Below are positions 1-11,093 of a stretch of DNA of 64,000 bases, piece by piece. Position numbers and translations under genes: made by a program. How positions within the stretch are numbered: the first letter of the stretch is position 1; every line of letters starts with the position of its first letter. This stretch comes from Capsicum annuum (taxonomy: Eukaryota > Streptophyta > Magnoliopsida > Solanales > Solanaceae): contig NC_061120.1 of NCBI RefSeq assembly GCF_002878395.1, positions 100,544,227 to 100,608,226 on the forward strand. Direction: 5' to 3'. The notes beneath the pieces are model-generated. The model was not told where the DNA came from, made no database searches, and was given only the letters and a program-made list of their open reading frames with translations.

Positions 1-1299
1 AATACCAGTGACATCTACAAAATTTACACAAAGTTCATTTGAAAATAACCACACCTAGCAACATGCACTAATGAGCAATACTAAGAGGTAGTTAACATGC
101 GTATATAACATAAATTGGATTAAACTACAATACCCTCACCTACACCATCATACAAAGCCCTAAAAATGACACTTAACTAATTCCTCTTTTCTAAAATAGC
201 TAATTGAATTACCACCCTAGATGCCTTAAAATTCTCTAACTCCCCACATAATATCATCATTTTTCTTAGGGGTTTAAACTAATGACAGATAATTCACGCT
301 TTCCATTGCTCCAATTATGAATCTACAACAGTGAATGAGTAATTTATAGAATAACTATGGATTAATATGACAAGATATAAGAAACACTTCTTGTAAGTTA
401 CCCTAACTTTAATCGAATTTAGCCATCCAAACTCTGTGCTGAAAGGCCTAATCATGAAATCTTTTGTCCATCTATGTTACATTTATTCTTTCTAACATAG
501 ATCTACACTACTTAAATAATGTTAGCTTACTTAGATATCAACCAGCTGTAGGAAGGATGAGCAAATACAAATTCCAACCTTGTTCTAAGATCTCGAATGC
601 GTTATTCCTTAAAACTTAATGTGTTTGCACTCCATTCAAATCCATTTTCCTTTATCCATAGCTCCAAGGCATGCGGGATAACCCTAAGGGTTTTTGGATC
701 CCTCCCACATTATTGGCTTTAACTTGTAGAGAGAAAATAATTAAAACCAGCTTAAGTAAAGATTTTGGTCTGCGTTATGTCACTATAGCGGAAGGCATCA
801 CTATACCACCATCACTATAGTGGGATGACATCAGTCCAACCAATACTTTTCAATTCCAAAATTTTGACTTATGTGGGCCCATGCAGGTTATATGTAATCC
901 TAATAATCTTAGTATCCCATACTGCTATCAAGACATTTTCTAGTAATGACAGATTAAGTTGTTACAACAAACACTATTTTACCCATCGTTTATCTCCAAA
1001 CGATCATGACAAATGGCGAACCCAAGTCTATATTTGAACTTAACACCCTCCCGCAATACTGTAGGTAACTAATTTTCGCTACTCGAACCCTAAAATTTTG
1101 GATTAAATAAAAGAACTTATGAAAATAAAAACATCCAAAACCTTTAATTGCTAAAATTCTAGTATTAAAATTTCAATGCTCATTTATTTGAAAGATCTTT
1201 TTGTACTTAAATGTAGCATAGTAAGAAATGAGGAACCATTCTTTGATCGCTCGAGATACGAATAACCTTGTCAAATTACTAAAATCAGTTAGTGAGTTC
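1..1299. other. Degraded repeat-like DNA, no gene
   Basis: AT-rich sequence with no supportable coding region. Around 783-830 there are several copies of a CTATAG(C/T)G-type motif. The same motif recurs at 1340-1370 and 1890-1960 in the next segment, partly in the opposite orientation. In U3 regions of plant LTR elements such reiterated short motifs are common, so this may be a minus-strand LTR remnant. No primer site, polypurine tract or terminal TG/CA pair could be fixed, so its edges are unknown. Confidence 0.3.
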
Positions 1300-2086
1300 A
1301 AAATTTCAAAACCTAAAAAATTTATATGGCTTAAGGTGGGACCCTGCTATAGCGACACATGTATCTATAGCAACCCAAAGTAGTTTAAAAGGGAAGAGAA
1401 TGGTCTTATTTCCTATTTTGTTCCCTCATTAAAAAATACTCTCTCTCTCCCCCGATCATTTTGCTTTCATCATAGGAATAAGGTAACACTCTATTCCCTA
1501 CTCTATATTACTTCATTACTTGAAATTTGTAGGTTTTAGGATTGAGTTTTGTTAAATAAATGGGTTTTAGAGTTGAGTTTTTCAAAATTTAATTTTAGGC
1601 TCGGTTTGGTAAAAAATTTGAAGCATGATTGCTTTCGTAATGTTTACAATGCTTCAATAGTATTTTGAGTGTAAAAAACTCAGGGTTTCTAAGTTAAATG
1701 AGCCAGGAATGAAAGAGAAAATGAAAGGTTTTTATTGGGTTGAAATTAACCTTTTGGGCATGATTTAGGAGCTTTTATGTAAAATAGTTCTAGGATACGT
1801 TTGAAACATCGATATGAAGTCAAAACTAAAAATGGGAATTTTTGAGTCAAGAGGCTTCATTGTTGTACCTCTTGACTATTAGGGATGTTGAAGGTCGCTA
1901 TAGCAGTATAACTATAATGGAGAATGTCCCTCTATACTAACATCCCTGTTGCTATAGCGGGAGGCTGTATGCAGTAGCTTCTCAATTAAAAAGTTGAAAT
2001 TTGACTTTTCTTATTTGGTTCTTTTCTTGACACTTTATGATTTCTGATGGGTGTTCTTACCAAAATTTGAAGGTCAATCATCTCTA
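1300..2086 (+). repeat. LTR-like or leader remnant with CTATAGCG motifs
   Basis: Two clusters of CTATAGCG/CTATAGCA (about 1343-1375 and 1893-1965) flank a stretch with a TTTAAAA box (about 1383), a pyrimidine-rich run with (CT)n at 1440-1452, and otherwise featureless AT-rich sequence. This arrangement resembles the U3/R part of a plant LTR. It leads into a short open frame at 2087 that is cut by element A at 2176. LTR identity is an inference; no second copy was found in the window. Confidence 0.3.
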
Positions 2087-2175
2087 ATGGCTGAAAACAA
2101 AGAGAATGCCCCCACTTATGAAGGATTTCTAGATGAATCTAGTGGGGAACAACATCACAATAATAGGTGGATTGG
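2087..2175 (+). pseudogene. 5' fragment of an unrecognised reading frame, cut by element A
   Basis: An ATG in a good plant context (CTAATGGCT) opens a frame beginning MAENKENAPTYEGF. It stays open for about 30 hydrophilic, acidic codons until the TG start of element A's LTR at 2176. The continuation would lie beyond element A, whose far side is not intact in this window, so the product cannot be named. It could be the start of the gag-like gene of the element represented by 1300-2086, or the first exon of a host gene split by the insertion. It is short enough to be chance. Confidence 0.22.
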
Positions 2176-2928
2176 TGTAATTTTCCTTCAGGTTATTTTC
2201 TATATTTTCACTTATTTTTGCTGTTAGAGCTTCTTTATAGCTTCCTCAAGTCATTTATGACTTTTTGGAACTGACAGTACGATTATCGGGCAGTTCATTT
2301 AGGTTTTAGAGCTATTTTTTATTTTGAAGTCATTGTTAGTTCCACACTGCCATTAGGCAAAACATTCAGTAAAAATACCTCAAATGCAAATTTTGACTAT
2401 TCTAGTAGCTCTAAAATATCAATTTTAAGCTAGGTGGACTCTTAGTTTGGATTCCGAGGCATATGAGCTTATTTTGACCTATTAGTCGAAAAGTTAAGAA
2501 ATTAGGAACTGGGTGTGGGGCCCATATTTTATTGAAGCAACCTTGGATTGAAATTTCAACTACTCTATTGAGTCTGAAACATCAAATTTGGTGTATTTTC
2601 ATAGTTTGTTTGCATATATAGGATTTCAAATGAATCCCAAGGGCTTGGCGAAGACTTGGCTCTAGTGTATCTACGTAGTCTAAAGAGCTGTATTTGATGT
2701 TTCTAGAACATTATAATAGCGATGTCTTTGGCTGTGATCACAACTCCTTGAGTAGGGTAACAAGTGTTGCGATCGCGACACTAAGTCATGAATGCGACTC
2801 CTTGACCAGTCGACCAAGGCCATGATCGCAGAGTAGAGATATCACAACTACAATATTTTTTTCTGATGCCTTGTATTGCGATCGTGAGTTTTATGTTGCA
2901 ATAGCGAGACTCGTGCACCTAGTATGGA

Positions 2929-2936
2929 TATAAATA
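2929..2936 (+). promoter_or_regulatory. TATA box of the element A LTR
   Basis: TATAAATA at the end of the CpG-containing U3 block. The region downstream (about 2960 on) is well conserved in the other LTR, including the run around CTTTCTTGAGAGC. In the 3' LTR copy (about 11810) the TATA motif is mutated. It is the expected pol II start region for the element's RNA. Confidence 0.55.
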
Positions 2937-4067
2937 ACCCTTTTTGACCAATTTTGCCCATTGCCTAATTTTGCTCATTCTTTATTCACTTTCTTGAGAG
3001 CTAAACCTTAAATGGTGAGATAGCTTAAAATTAGAGTTTATGGGTGATTTTGGAGCTTGTCAAACACTTATTTACACGATTATCTTCCAATTTGTGGTAA
3101 GATTTCACACTTTTATGGTTAATTTTCCCATTTTTATTTCTAAAAATCCCAAAACCTTGGAGGCTTGATTTTATCCCTAAATTAGCTCAGATTTGACCTA
3201 TTTTGAGGGTAATGATTCCTTGAGCATGTGGGAATGTTGGGTCAGTTTTGGAAACATGATTTTTCATAATAGGACCCACATGAGCTTTTGGGTTATTGTT
3301 GGACCCAAATCATAATGGTGCAATATGGGTATCATTATTCTCATATTGATGAGTAGAATGTGGTTTTGATAACTTGGTATCTTGCAGAAGCTTCTCAAAA
3401 AAGAAAATTGGTGATTTCACAGATCTTGTGAGCTTTCTTTGGCATCTAGGGAGGCTAGGTTTTACCCCTTGTTAGATTGAGATAATTCATAGTATGTTTA
3501 TGAATTATGTTAGTTTTGGGATAGGTTTTAGGTGTTGGTGTGATAAGTTGAAATACTTAGAATTAGTTGGATCATTTGGGCTATTAGATACTATTTTGGG
3601 CATAATTAGCCTCGTTATTCCTATCTTATGTACAATAGACCTTATAGGATCTCGTTAGGATAGAAATAACTTAGATACTTGATTAATGGAGATATTTCCT
3701 TGGTCACTTGAGTTTGGATGAAACTTACTCAAATTGCTAATACCTTGACTAAAATTGACTTAGTGGAGCTATATTTTGAGGAATTGCTATCCTAGGGCCA
3801 TATTTGTCTTGATGAACATCTAATAGCGGATTTAGATACCTTAGACTAGTTTGGGGTAGACATTGCTTGGTAAATAATTTTGAGAGATTTAGAAGTGGGC
3901 ACTTCAACCCACCCTAGGTAAAGATTTATGATAGTTATTGAAGACTCTTTGATACGTTTGTGTACATCTAGAAGGATGGTGTTTTTGGATATATTTAGGT
4001 GTCTTATTACTTTTTGGTTATTATGAATGGCGTTGGAAGTAATTCTTAACGAGTATACTATAAATAA

Positions 4068-4500
4068 GTTATTGATTAAGTTTATGTTATTAATGAGATA
4101 TTGAGTATGCTATTGATTTGGCTATTGATTGGACTACCGAATATACTATTGAATGAGCCCTTGACTATGATATTGAATAAGCCATAAATTATGCAATTGA
4201 TTATGCTATGGATAAGCTATAGATTATGCCATGAATTAACTATTAATTAAGCTATTGATTAACTATCTCTTATGCTAATGATAAGCCATTAATTAGGCCA
4301 TTGAGAAGTTATTGCCTATGCCTTGATAATACGTATTGATTATGTTACTGATTGTGCTTATTTAATATATTGACAATCATGCTATTGATATGCTAGAGTT
4401 CATGATTTCAATTATGATTATTGATCATGTTAGTATACTATGTTAATGGTTATGCTATTAAATACTCTAATGATTATACTATTGGCCATATTAATGATGA
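4068..4500 (+). repeat. Degenerate short tandem array in LTR A
   Basis: Some twenty imperfect copies of a unit near 19-20 bp built on GCTATTGATTATG. Typical variants read CTATTGAATGAGCC, CTATTGATTAAGC and CTATGGATAAGC. Phase drifts, so copy number is approximate. The 3' LTR of A is cut before this region, so there is no partner copy in this element. Confidence 0.6.
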
Positions 4501-4504
4501 TATT

Positions 4505-4750
4505 GATTATATATGCCCAATAAGGTTGGGGACAATTATGATAATATATATGTCCAAAAATACTGGAGGATGATTATGATAATATATATTTACCCAACAA
4601 GGCCAGAAGATGATTATGATGATATATATTCCTAGCAAGGAAGGAGGATGATTATGATGATATATATGCCTGACAAGATCGAAGGATGATTATTATGATA
4701 GATACATGCTTGAAAAGATTGGAAGATGATTGTGATGATATTTATGAGAA
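4505..4750 (+). repeat. 38-39 bp tandem array in LTR A
   Basis: About six imperfect copies of a 38-39 bp unit with the core GGATGATTATGATGATATAT. A related 39-bp array, in opposite orientation, sits at 15165-15490 inside the family-B LTR. The array is therefore older than the split between the two families. Confidence 0.7.
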
Positions 4751-4919
4751 TATTGTTAAATATCCATACTGGTTCGAGTTAGGATATATATATGTATATT
4801 ATACTATAATGATATACTTATTATGTTATGATGACTTTGGGGTGTGAGATTGACAATAGTGAGTCTAGTTTAGTATGAAAATAAGAAAATAGTCATAATG
4901 TGGTATGATATGAATGAAT

Positions 4920-5110
4920 TCTAGTGATAAATATTAATTAGTTGATAAATATTGGTTAGTTGATAAATATTGATGACTAGGTGATAAGTAATGATTAACT
5001 GCTAAATGAGAATTTGTTGATAAGTGATGTTTGGTTGATAAAAGATGATTTATTGATACTTGAGGACTAGTTGCTACATGATGGATAGTTGATAAGTGTT
5101 GACTTATTTA
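4920..5110 (+). repeat. TTGATAA-type tandem array in LTR A
   Basis: Roughly eight degenerate copies of a unit of about 20-26 bp carrying GTTGATAA(A/G)T. It follows the 39-bp array and is the third tandem array in the same LTR. Confidence 0.5.
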
Positions 5111-5930
5111 CAAATGATAATTATGGACAATCTATGGTTATAATATGTTATGAATTTCAATTATACAATGAGAGTTAATAAATGACGGTGATGGGTTATG
5201 CTATCTTGTTTGTACCTTTCAGGCTTATGAAGGCTTGCAAAAGGTTATTTATTTTCTGCATCGATTGGCATATGGGTGCCAATTTTGTGGTTATGATTGT
5301 ATATGGTGATGCTTTATGTTATGTTATGATGATATTCTGATTATCTATTTATTTATGTAAAGCAAGTTTGGAGATATTTCAAGTTCATTTTCGTACCTTG
5401 ACTTAGTTATATTATCTTGCTTTGTATCAGTTTTATATCATGATTTAGCTTAGTTGGATGATGATGCTTTCTAAGTACCCATTTCTTTATTACTCATACT
5501 ACACTTTTGTACCTTTTTGGTGCATCTCCGAGTACTAGTATCCACCATTGATTGATGTTTATCCTGTGTTGATATCAAGAGATAAGGTGAGCTCTTGGAG
5601 TTAGAGTCATATTTTCCCTTCAATCTTTCATGTCTATTCCTTAGTTTTAAGACAAGATTATGCTGACTTCTTTAAGACTTGAGTTGTATTATTATCACTA
5701 GATACTCTTGTACTGGATCTACTAGGTAATGGGATAGTATTTATGTAGTGACTACCTTTAATCTATTACTATTAAATTGCTTATTTATTATGTTGGATTG
5801 CCTATTAGGCCCTTTTCAGACATTTACACCAAGTTAACCCATTTTGTTTAACTCTGGATTATGGTTTGGCTTACCTACTAGAGGGATAGAGTAGGTGCCA
5901 TCATGACTCATAAATTGGGTCTTGACAAAC

Positions 5931-5942
5931 TGGTATCAGAGA
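5931..5942 (+). other. Primer binding site of element A (initiator tRNA-Met)
   Basis: TGGTATCAGAGA lies three bases after the LTR end. It matches 11 of 12 positions of the plant initiator tRNA-Met 3'-end complement (TGGTATCAGAGC). This is the usual site of minus-strand DNA priming in chromoviruses and fixes the 5' LTR boundary. Confidence 0.85.
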
Positions 5943-6131
5943 CTAGGGTACACCAATTTTGGTACAAGATAAAATGTTTAGTAGAGTCCAACAAATTGAA
6001 ATAATGACGTCTATTTCATATCTTTAGGAGGATGTGGGATATTTTTAGGAGTTCTTCACTTCTTTCACTCACTTTGTGCTAAGAGAATAAGTTAGTTTAC
6101 AGAATATTTCTTTGAATTCACTCTATTGCAG

Positions 6132-7560
6132 ATGGCTAGGACACATGTTATCACTTTATGTGATGAGGGTCCTTAGATCAAGCCTAGGGATCCTTTTCCT
6201 ATTTTTGATGACCAGAGGTCATGGAATACCATGAGATAAGTACCCAACTATGGGCTAGGATAAGGCTTCTCCACTAGACTGTATTCACACTCCTAAGTTG
6301 GAGATTCTTCTACATCAATTAACGATGGGCTAAGGACCAGCACAGGCTCCACCATGGTTTATTTTTTTAGTAGTGCTCAAAGATGCGTTAGTTAAACTTT
6401 TAGGGTTAGTTGGTGGTGCACCGTCTGATGGTGCACAATCTACGAATTAGAGTAGTTTAAGCCGAGACGCAGCCTGTAGCTGTGGCTTCTAGAGTTGAGG
6501 TTTCTCCTATGCTGGTGGTTGCTCAACCTGTAGTTGCTTTAGCAGTGGTATCACAGCCTGCTATATCTGCGAAGGAGCTGAAGATATTGGTTAAATTCTT
6601 GAGATTGGCTTTGCATAGGTTTTCTGGTGCTCTAGGCAAGGATATATATGAGTTTCTAATTGTTTGTGAGAATAGGATCCATAATTTAGGCATTGTTGAG
6701 ACTCATGATGTGGATAATACTTTATTTCAGTTAGACTTAGCTTCTCAATATTGGTGGAGAGGTTATATAGATTCTCAATTAGTTGGATCTTCTCCTTTGA
6801 CGTGGACTTAGTTCTTTAAGATATTCTTGGAGAAGTACATACCTCGCAGCCTTAGAGATTGTTTAAGAGATCTATTCTCTATATTAAAGTAGGGACCAAT
6901 GCTTGTTGTAGAGTAAGAGGCTCATTTTCACGAGTTGGCTAGGCATGCGACTTCTATTCTAGATACTGAGTATGAGAGAGTTCGTTGCTTTGTCAGAGGG
7001 TTGAGACTTCCCCTTCATATGTATACTTACAGTTTGGTTACTATGGGTAGGTCTTTTATCGAGGTTTTTGATTCTTCTCAACTTATAGAAGAGATGCATC
7101 ACGAGGCTCATGAGGGCAGCAATAAGTGGCCTAGATATTAGGACAGTTTTAATGGGAGGCATGGTAGTTCCCAATTTAGAGGTAGCTATTTTCATGGTAG
7201 ATATCCTCTACATATATTTTATTAGACTTAGAGTCAGCCCAGTTGATCTGTTTAGGCAGCTCTTTAGATTACTGATAGAAGTCAGTCAAGTGCTAGTAAT
7301 CACTTTGGTCAGGGCAGTAGTTAGTTTTTGATAGGTTCATTTTCTAGTTATTCTAGATATAGTAGTTATTTTTGGCCAGCTAGATCTATTAGTTCTGGTT
7401 CATCTCAGGTGACATGCTATAGTTGTGGATCTCATGATTGCCCTAGTCGTGGGGCTATTATTGCTTTCTCTTAGAGTGTTTCCCCTATTAAATTAGTTCA
7501 TCTTTCAGCTAGAGGTAGTTCTTAAGGTCGTAGGGTTAGTTTCCAAGGTACTTGAGAAGG
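6132..7560 (+). pseudogene. gag: gag of element A, inactivated
   Basis: The probable start is the ATG at 6132 (MARTHVITL), just after GCAG. Gag would form the particle and bind the RNA. The capsid-like region (Retrotrans_gag family) is readable at 6570-7140, including the stretch ending LFQLDLASQYWW and, after a stop at about 6808, the FVRGLRLPL motif near 6990. A remnant zinc knuckle at about 7410-7450 reads CYSCGSHDCPSRG; it keeps the first two cysteines but has lost the GH spacing. At least eight in-frame stops, several where Trp or Gln is expected, and one or more frameshifts make it dead. Domain order agrees with gag lying directly upstream of protease. Confidence 0.8.
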
Positions 7561-7639
7561 TTATTAGATAGGAAGTATAAAATGTCGATTAGGAGCCCAA
7601 CTAAGTGGCGAGTGTGGTCAGCTATATGAAGTACCTACT

Positions 7640-10600
7640 AGACTCGAGGTTGAGTCTTTATATGCTGTTGTTACAGGTATGATTTTAGTGTATCGCTATT
7701 CGCCCGTTATTTTATTTGATCGTGGATCCACTTATTCTTATTTACCTACTTACTATGCTCCATAGAGTTTTCTTATGATTTATTATCTATGTCATTATGT
7801 GTATATACTCTCATGGGCGATTCTTTGATAGTGGATCAAATGTTCAGATCCTGTGTTGTGACTATTAGAGATATTTATATTTATGCTGATCTTATTGTTT
7901 TGGATATGGTGGATTTTGATATTATTTTGGGGATAAATTGATTATCCCACTATCATGTGGCCATGGATTATTTTGACAAGTTTATTACCTTAGCCATGCT
8001 CGGTATACCCCAGTCATGTGGCAGTGAGCTGTTACCCGCAAACTAATGGGGATTATTTTTTACATGTGTTCAAAGAGGCTTATTTCTAGGGTTTGTGAGT
8101 CTTATCTCGCTTATATTTTTGATACTATTGTGGAGAGTCCATTGCTTGACTCTGTTCTTGTAGTTTGTGAGTTTCCTTAGGTATTCCCTACTGGCCTGCC
8201 TGATATTCCCGCTGCCCATGAGATTAAGTTAACTATTGATCTTAAGCCTGACACTAACCCATTTCTATGGCACCTTACTGTATGGCTTGTGCCTAGCTTA
8301 AGGAGCTGAATTCTCATCTTTAGGATTTTTTGCTAAGGGTTTTATTAGGCTGAGTATGTCTTCTTCAGGAGCTCCTATGTTGTTTGCAAAGAGAAAAGAT
8401 GGCTCTATGAATATATGTATTGATTGTAGGTAGCTTAATAAGGTGATAATAAAGAACCTTTATCTTATGCCCCGTATTGATGGTTTGTTTTACCAGCTTT
8501 AGGGAAAGACAATGTTTTCTAAGATTGATTTGAGATCTGGTTAGCATCAGTTGAGCATTCAGGCTGACGATATCAGAAAGACAACTTTTAGGACCGGTTA
8601 TGCTCATTATGAGTTCTTGGTGATGCCATTTTACTTGACTAATGCTCCATCCACATTTTGAATTTGATGAATCAAGTATTTTGACCTTATTTAGATTTCT
8701 TTGTGATTGTGTTTATAGACAACATATTTTTGTATTTATTGAGTTGGGAGGAGCATGCACAATATTTGAGAATTGTGCTCTAAACTTTGAGAGATCATGT
8801 GCTTTTCGCCAAATTCTCTAAGTATGAGTTTTGTCATGAGTCAGTGATATTACTTGAAAAAGTGGTGTCTAAGGATGGTATTATTGTAGACCCAGCTAAG
8901 ACTGATGCAATCATATTGGGCTAGACCTATATCTTCGATCAAGGTTTGTAGCTTTATTAGTTTGGCCGATTATTATAGATGATTTATTGAGGGTTTTGCT
9001 ACTATTTTAATGCCTATGACCAGATTGATTCTAAAGAAGGTTCCTTTTCAATGGTCCAAGGAGTGTGAGTTGATCTTTGAGAAGCTTAAGAATTTCTTAC
9101 TTTAGCTTTTATTCTAGCTTTTCCAGTAGAGGGTGAGGGATTTACCATGTTTTGTGATGCTTCTGGTGTTGCACTAGGTTATGTTTTGATGCATCAGGAT
9201 TGTGTTATTGCTTATGCTTGGAGACAACTTAAGATGCATGAGCGCAACTACCCCACTCATGATTTGGAGTTGGCCGCAATGGTTTTTGTACTTAAGATTT
9301 GGAGGCACTATCTTTATGGTATGCATTGAGAGATTTTCATCGATCATTCCAGTCTTCAACATCTTATGACCTAGAGGGAGCTTAATGCTAGACAGTTTAG
9401 ATGGATAGGGTTTCTTAAGGATTATGATATCCTTATTTTATATCATCTGGGAAAGGCAAATGCAGTAGCAGATGCCTTGAATTAGAAGGCAGTGAGTATG
9501 GGTAGATTGGCTTGTATTTCAGTTTCTCAAAGGTTGTTGGAATGGGACATTCATTCCTTCTCCAACTTGATGGTTCACCTTGATATTTGAGACTCTAGGA
9601 GGATTTTTGCTATTGTTGAGACAAGGTTTTTGCTTTTTGAGTAGATTTGAGATTGTTAGTTCGAGGATAGTAAGTTCGCTTCCTTCATGATCAGGTGTTG
9701 AGAGGAGAGTCTGAGATGAACACAATCAATTTTAAAGGTATTTTGCAGTTTGATGGCCATGTTTGTGTTTTGAGGATTGATGCTTTGATCTAGTTGATTC
9801 TGCATGAGGCTCATAACTCTATATATTCTATTCAACCGGGAACAACTAATATGTATAGAAATTTGAGACAACATTATTGATGAAGTGGTATGAAGAATGA
9901 TATGGCAGACTTTGTAGCTTATTGACTTTGTTATCAACAGGTGAAGGCTGAGCATTAGTGTCCAGGTGGATTAACTCAGAGATTTCCCATTCCCGAGTGA
10001 AAATGGGAGCGGATTACCATGGATTTTATTAATGGTTTTCCTCATACTTTTTTTTGTTTGATGGTATTTGGATCATAGTTGATCGGTTCACTAAGTTAGC
10101 GCACTTCATTCCTATTTAGATGTCATTCAGTGCCAAGCAGATAGCCCATATCTATGTGTATAAGATAGCCCATTTTTATGGTGTGCCCATATCTATCTTT
10201 TCTAACCGAGGTTTCGTGTTCACTTCTAGCTTTTGGAGAGATTTTAGGAAGAGTTGGGTACTCAGGTGGATCTTAGTACATCCTTTCATCCATAGACCGA
10301 TGGTAGTCTGAGCGAACTTCTTAGGTGCTTGAGGATATGCTTTGAGCCTATGTTATGGATTTTAGAGGCTAGTGGGAGGAGCACTTAGCCTTTCTAGAGT
10401 TTGCATATAACAACAGTTATCATTCGAGTATTGAGATGGCCCCTTTTGAGGATTTATATGGTAGGAGATGTCATTCTCCAACTGGATGGTTTGAGACTTT
10501 TAATATTCAACCCCGTTTGCTGGATAGAGTTAGAGTGCTTCAGGATACGTTGAGAGCAGTTCATAGTAGGCATAAGGCCTATTTAGACCATAGGCTTCAT

Positions 10601-11051
10601 GCCTTAAGATGTGGAGTTGGTGATCAAGTGTTCCTCTGAGTATCGTCCATGAAGGGTGTGACGAGATTCAGGAGGAAGGACAAGCTCAGTCCTAGATATA
10701 TTGGACCTTTCTGAGGTTCTTCGCACAGTTGAAGAGGTGTCCTATGAGTTAGATTTACCTCTAGATATTTTGCTATTGTCTATCTAGTTTTTGATGTTTC
10801 TATGTTGCAAAGATACATTCCTAATCCGTCTCTTGGATTAGATGGGACTTATTCTAGCTAGACGAGTGGTTGACCTTTGTAGAGGAGCCGGTGCTTATTT
10901 TGGCTAGTGATGTTAGGTTAGTGCACACTAGGGAGATCGTTATAGTTAAATTTTGTGGAGTTACCACCTAATGGAGGAGTCCACTTAGGAGATCGAGAGT
11001 GAGATGCGGACCCATTATCCTCACCTGTTCAAGACTTCAGGTACATCTTAA
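7640..11051 (+). pseudogene. pol: pol of element A: protease, RT, RNase H, integrase, chromodomain; inactivated
   Basis: Protease at 7660-8010: the active-site triplet appears as DRG (Asp codon 7718) and the later MVDFDIILG motif is clear. RT at 8200-9060: conserved DGSMNICID near 8400, but the catalytic FIDD box reads FIDN (8712-8723). RNase H at 9140-9500: FCDAS, DLELA, IDH and VADAL motifs are visible. Integrase at 9720-10650: the N-terminal HHCC region is partly readable at 9800-9950, first Asp at about 10022, second Asp replaced by Asn (10204-10206, SNRG), Glu retained near 10316. The C-terminal chromodomain end is at about 10974-11049, with its core Trp changed to a stop (ST*EIESEM), and the frame closes at 11051. 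The product would have copied and inserted the element; many stops and shifts make that impossible now. Confidence 0.85.
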
Positions 11052-11093
11052 TCCTTAACTTTCACGGATGAAAGTTCCTTTAGTAGTGGATAT

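Larger units (their letters stand above)
2176..5927 (+). repeat. 5' LTR of element A (about 3.75 kb)
   Basis: Starts TGTAATTTTCC and ends TCTTGACA, three bases before the primer site. The first 1.6 kb aligns by eye with 11094-12604. The U3 part holds a CpG-rich block with the palindrome GCGATCGC (2769-2776) and a TATA box (2929-2936). The second half is dominated by three degenerate tandem arrays (about 4068-4500, 4505-4750, 4920-5110). LTRs of this length fit the long LTRs known in Del/Tekay elements. Confidence 0.85.

Noticed and set aside
825..1037. Plus-strand frame of 70 codons
   Set aside because: Lies in degraded LTR-like DNA, has no recognisable motif, and the surrounding sequence is stop-rich on all frames.
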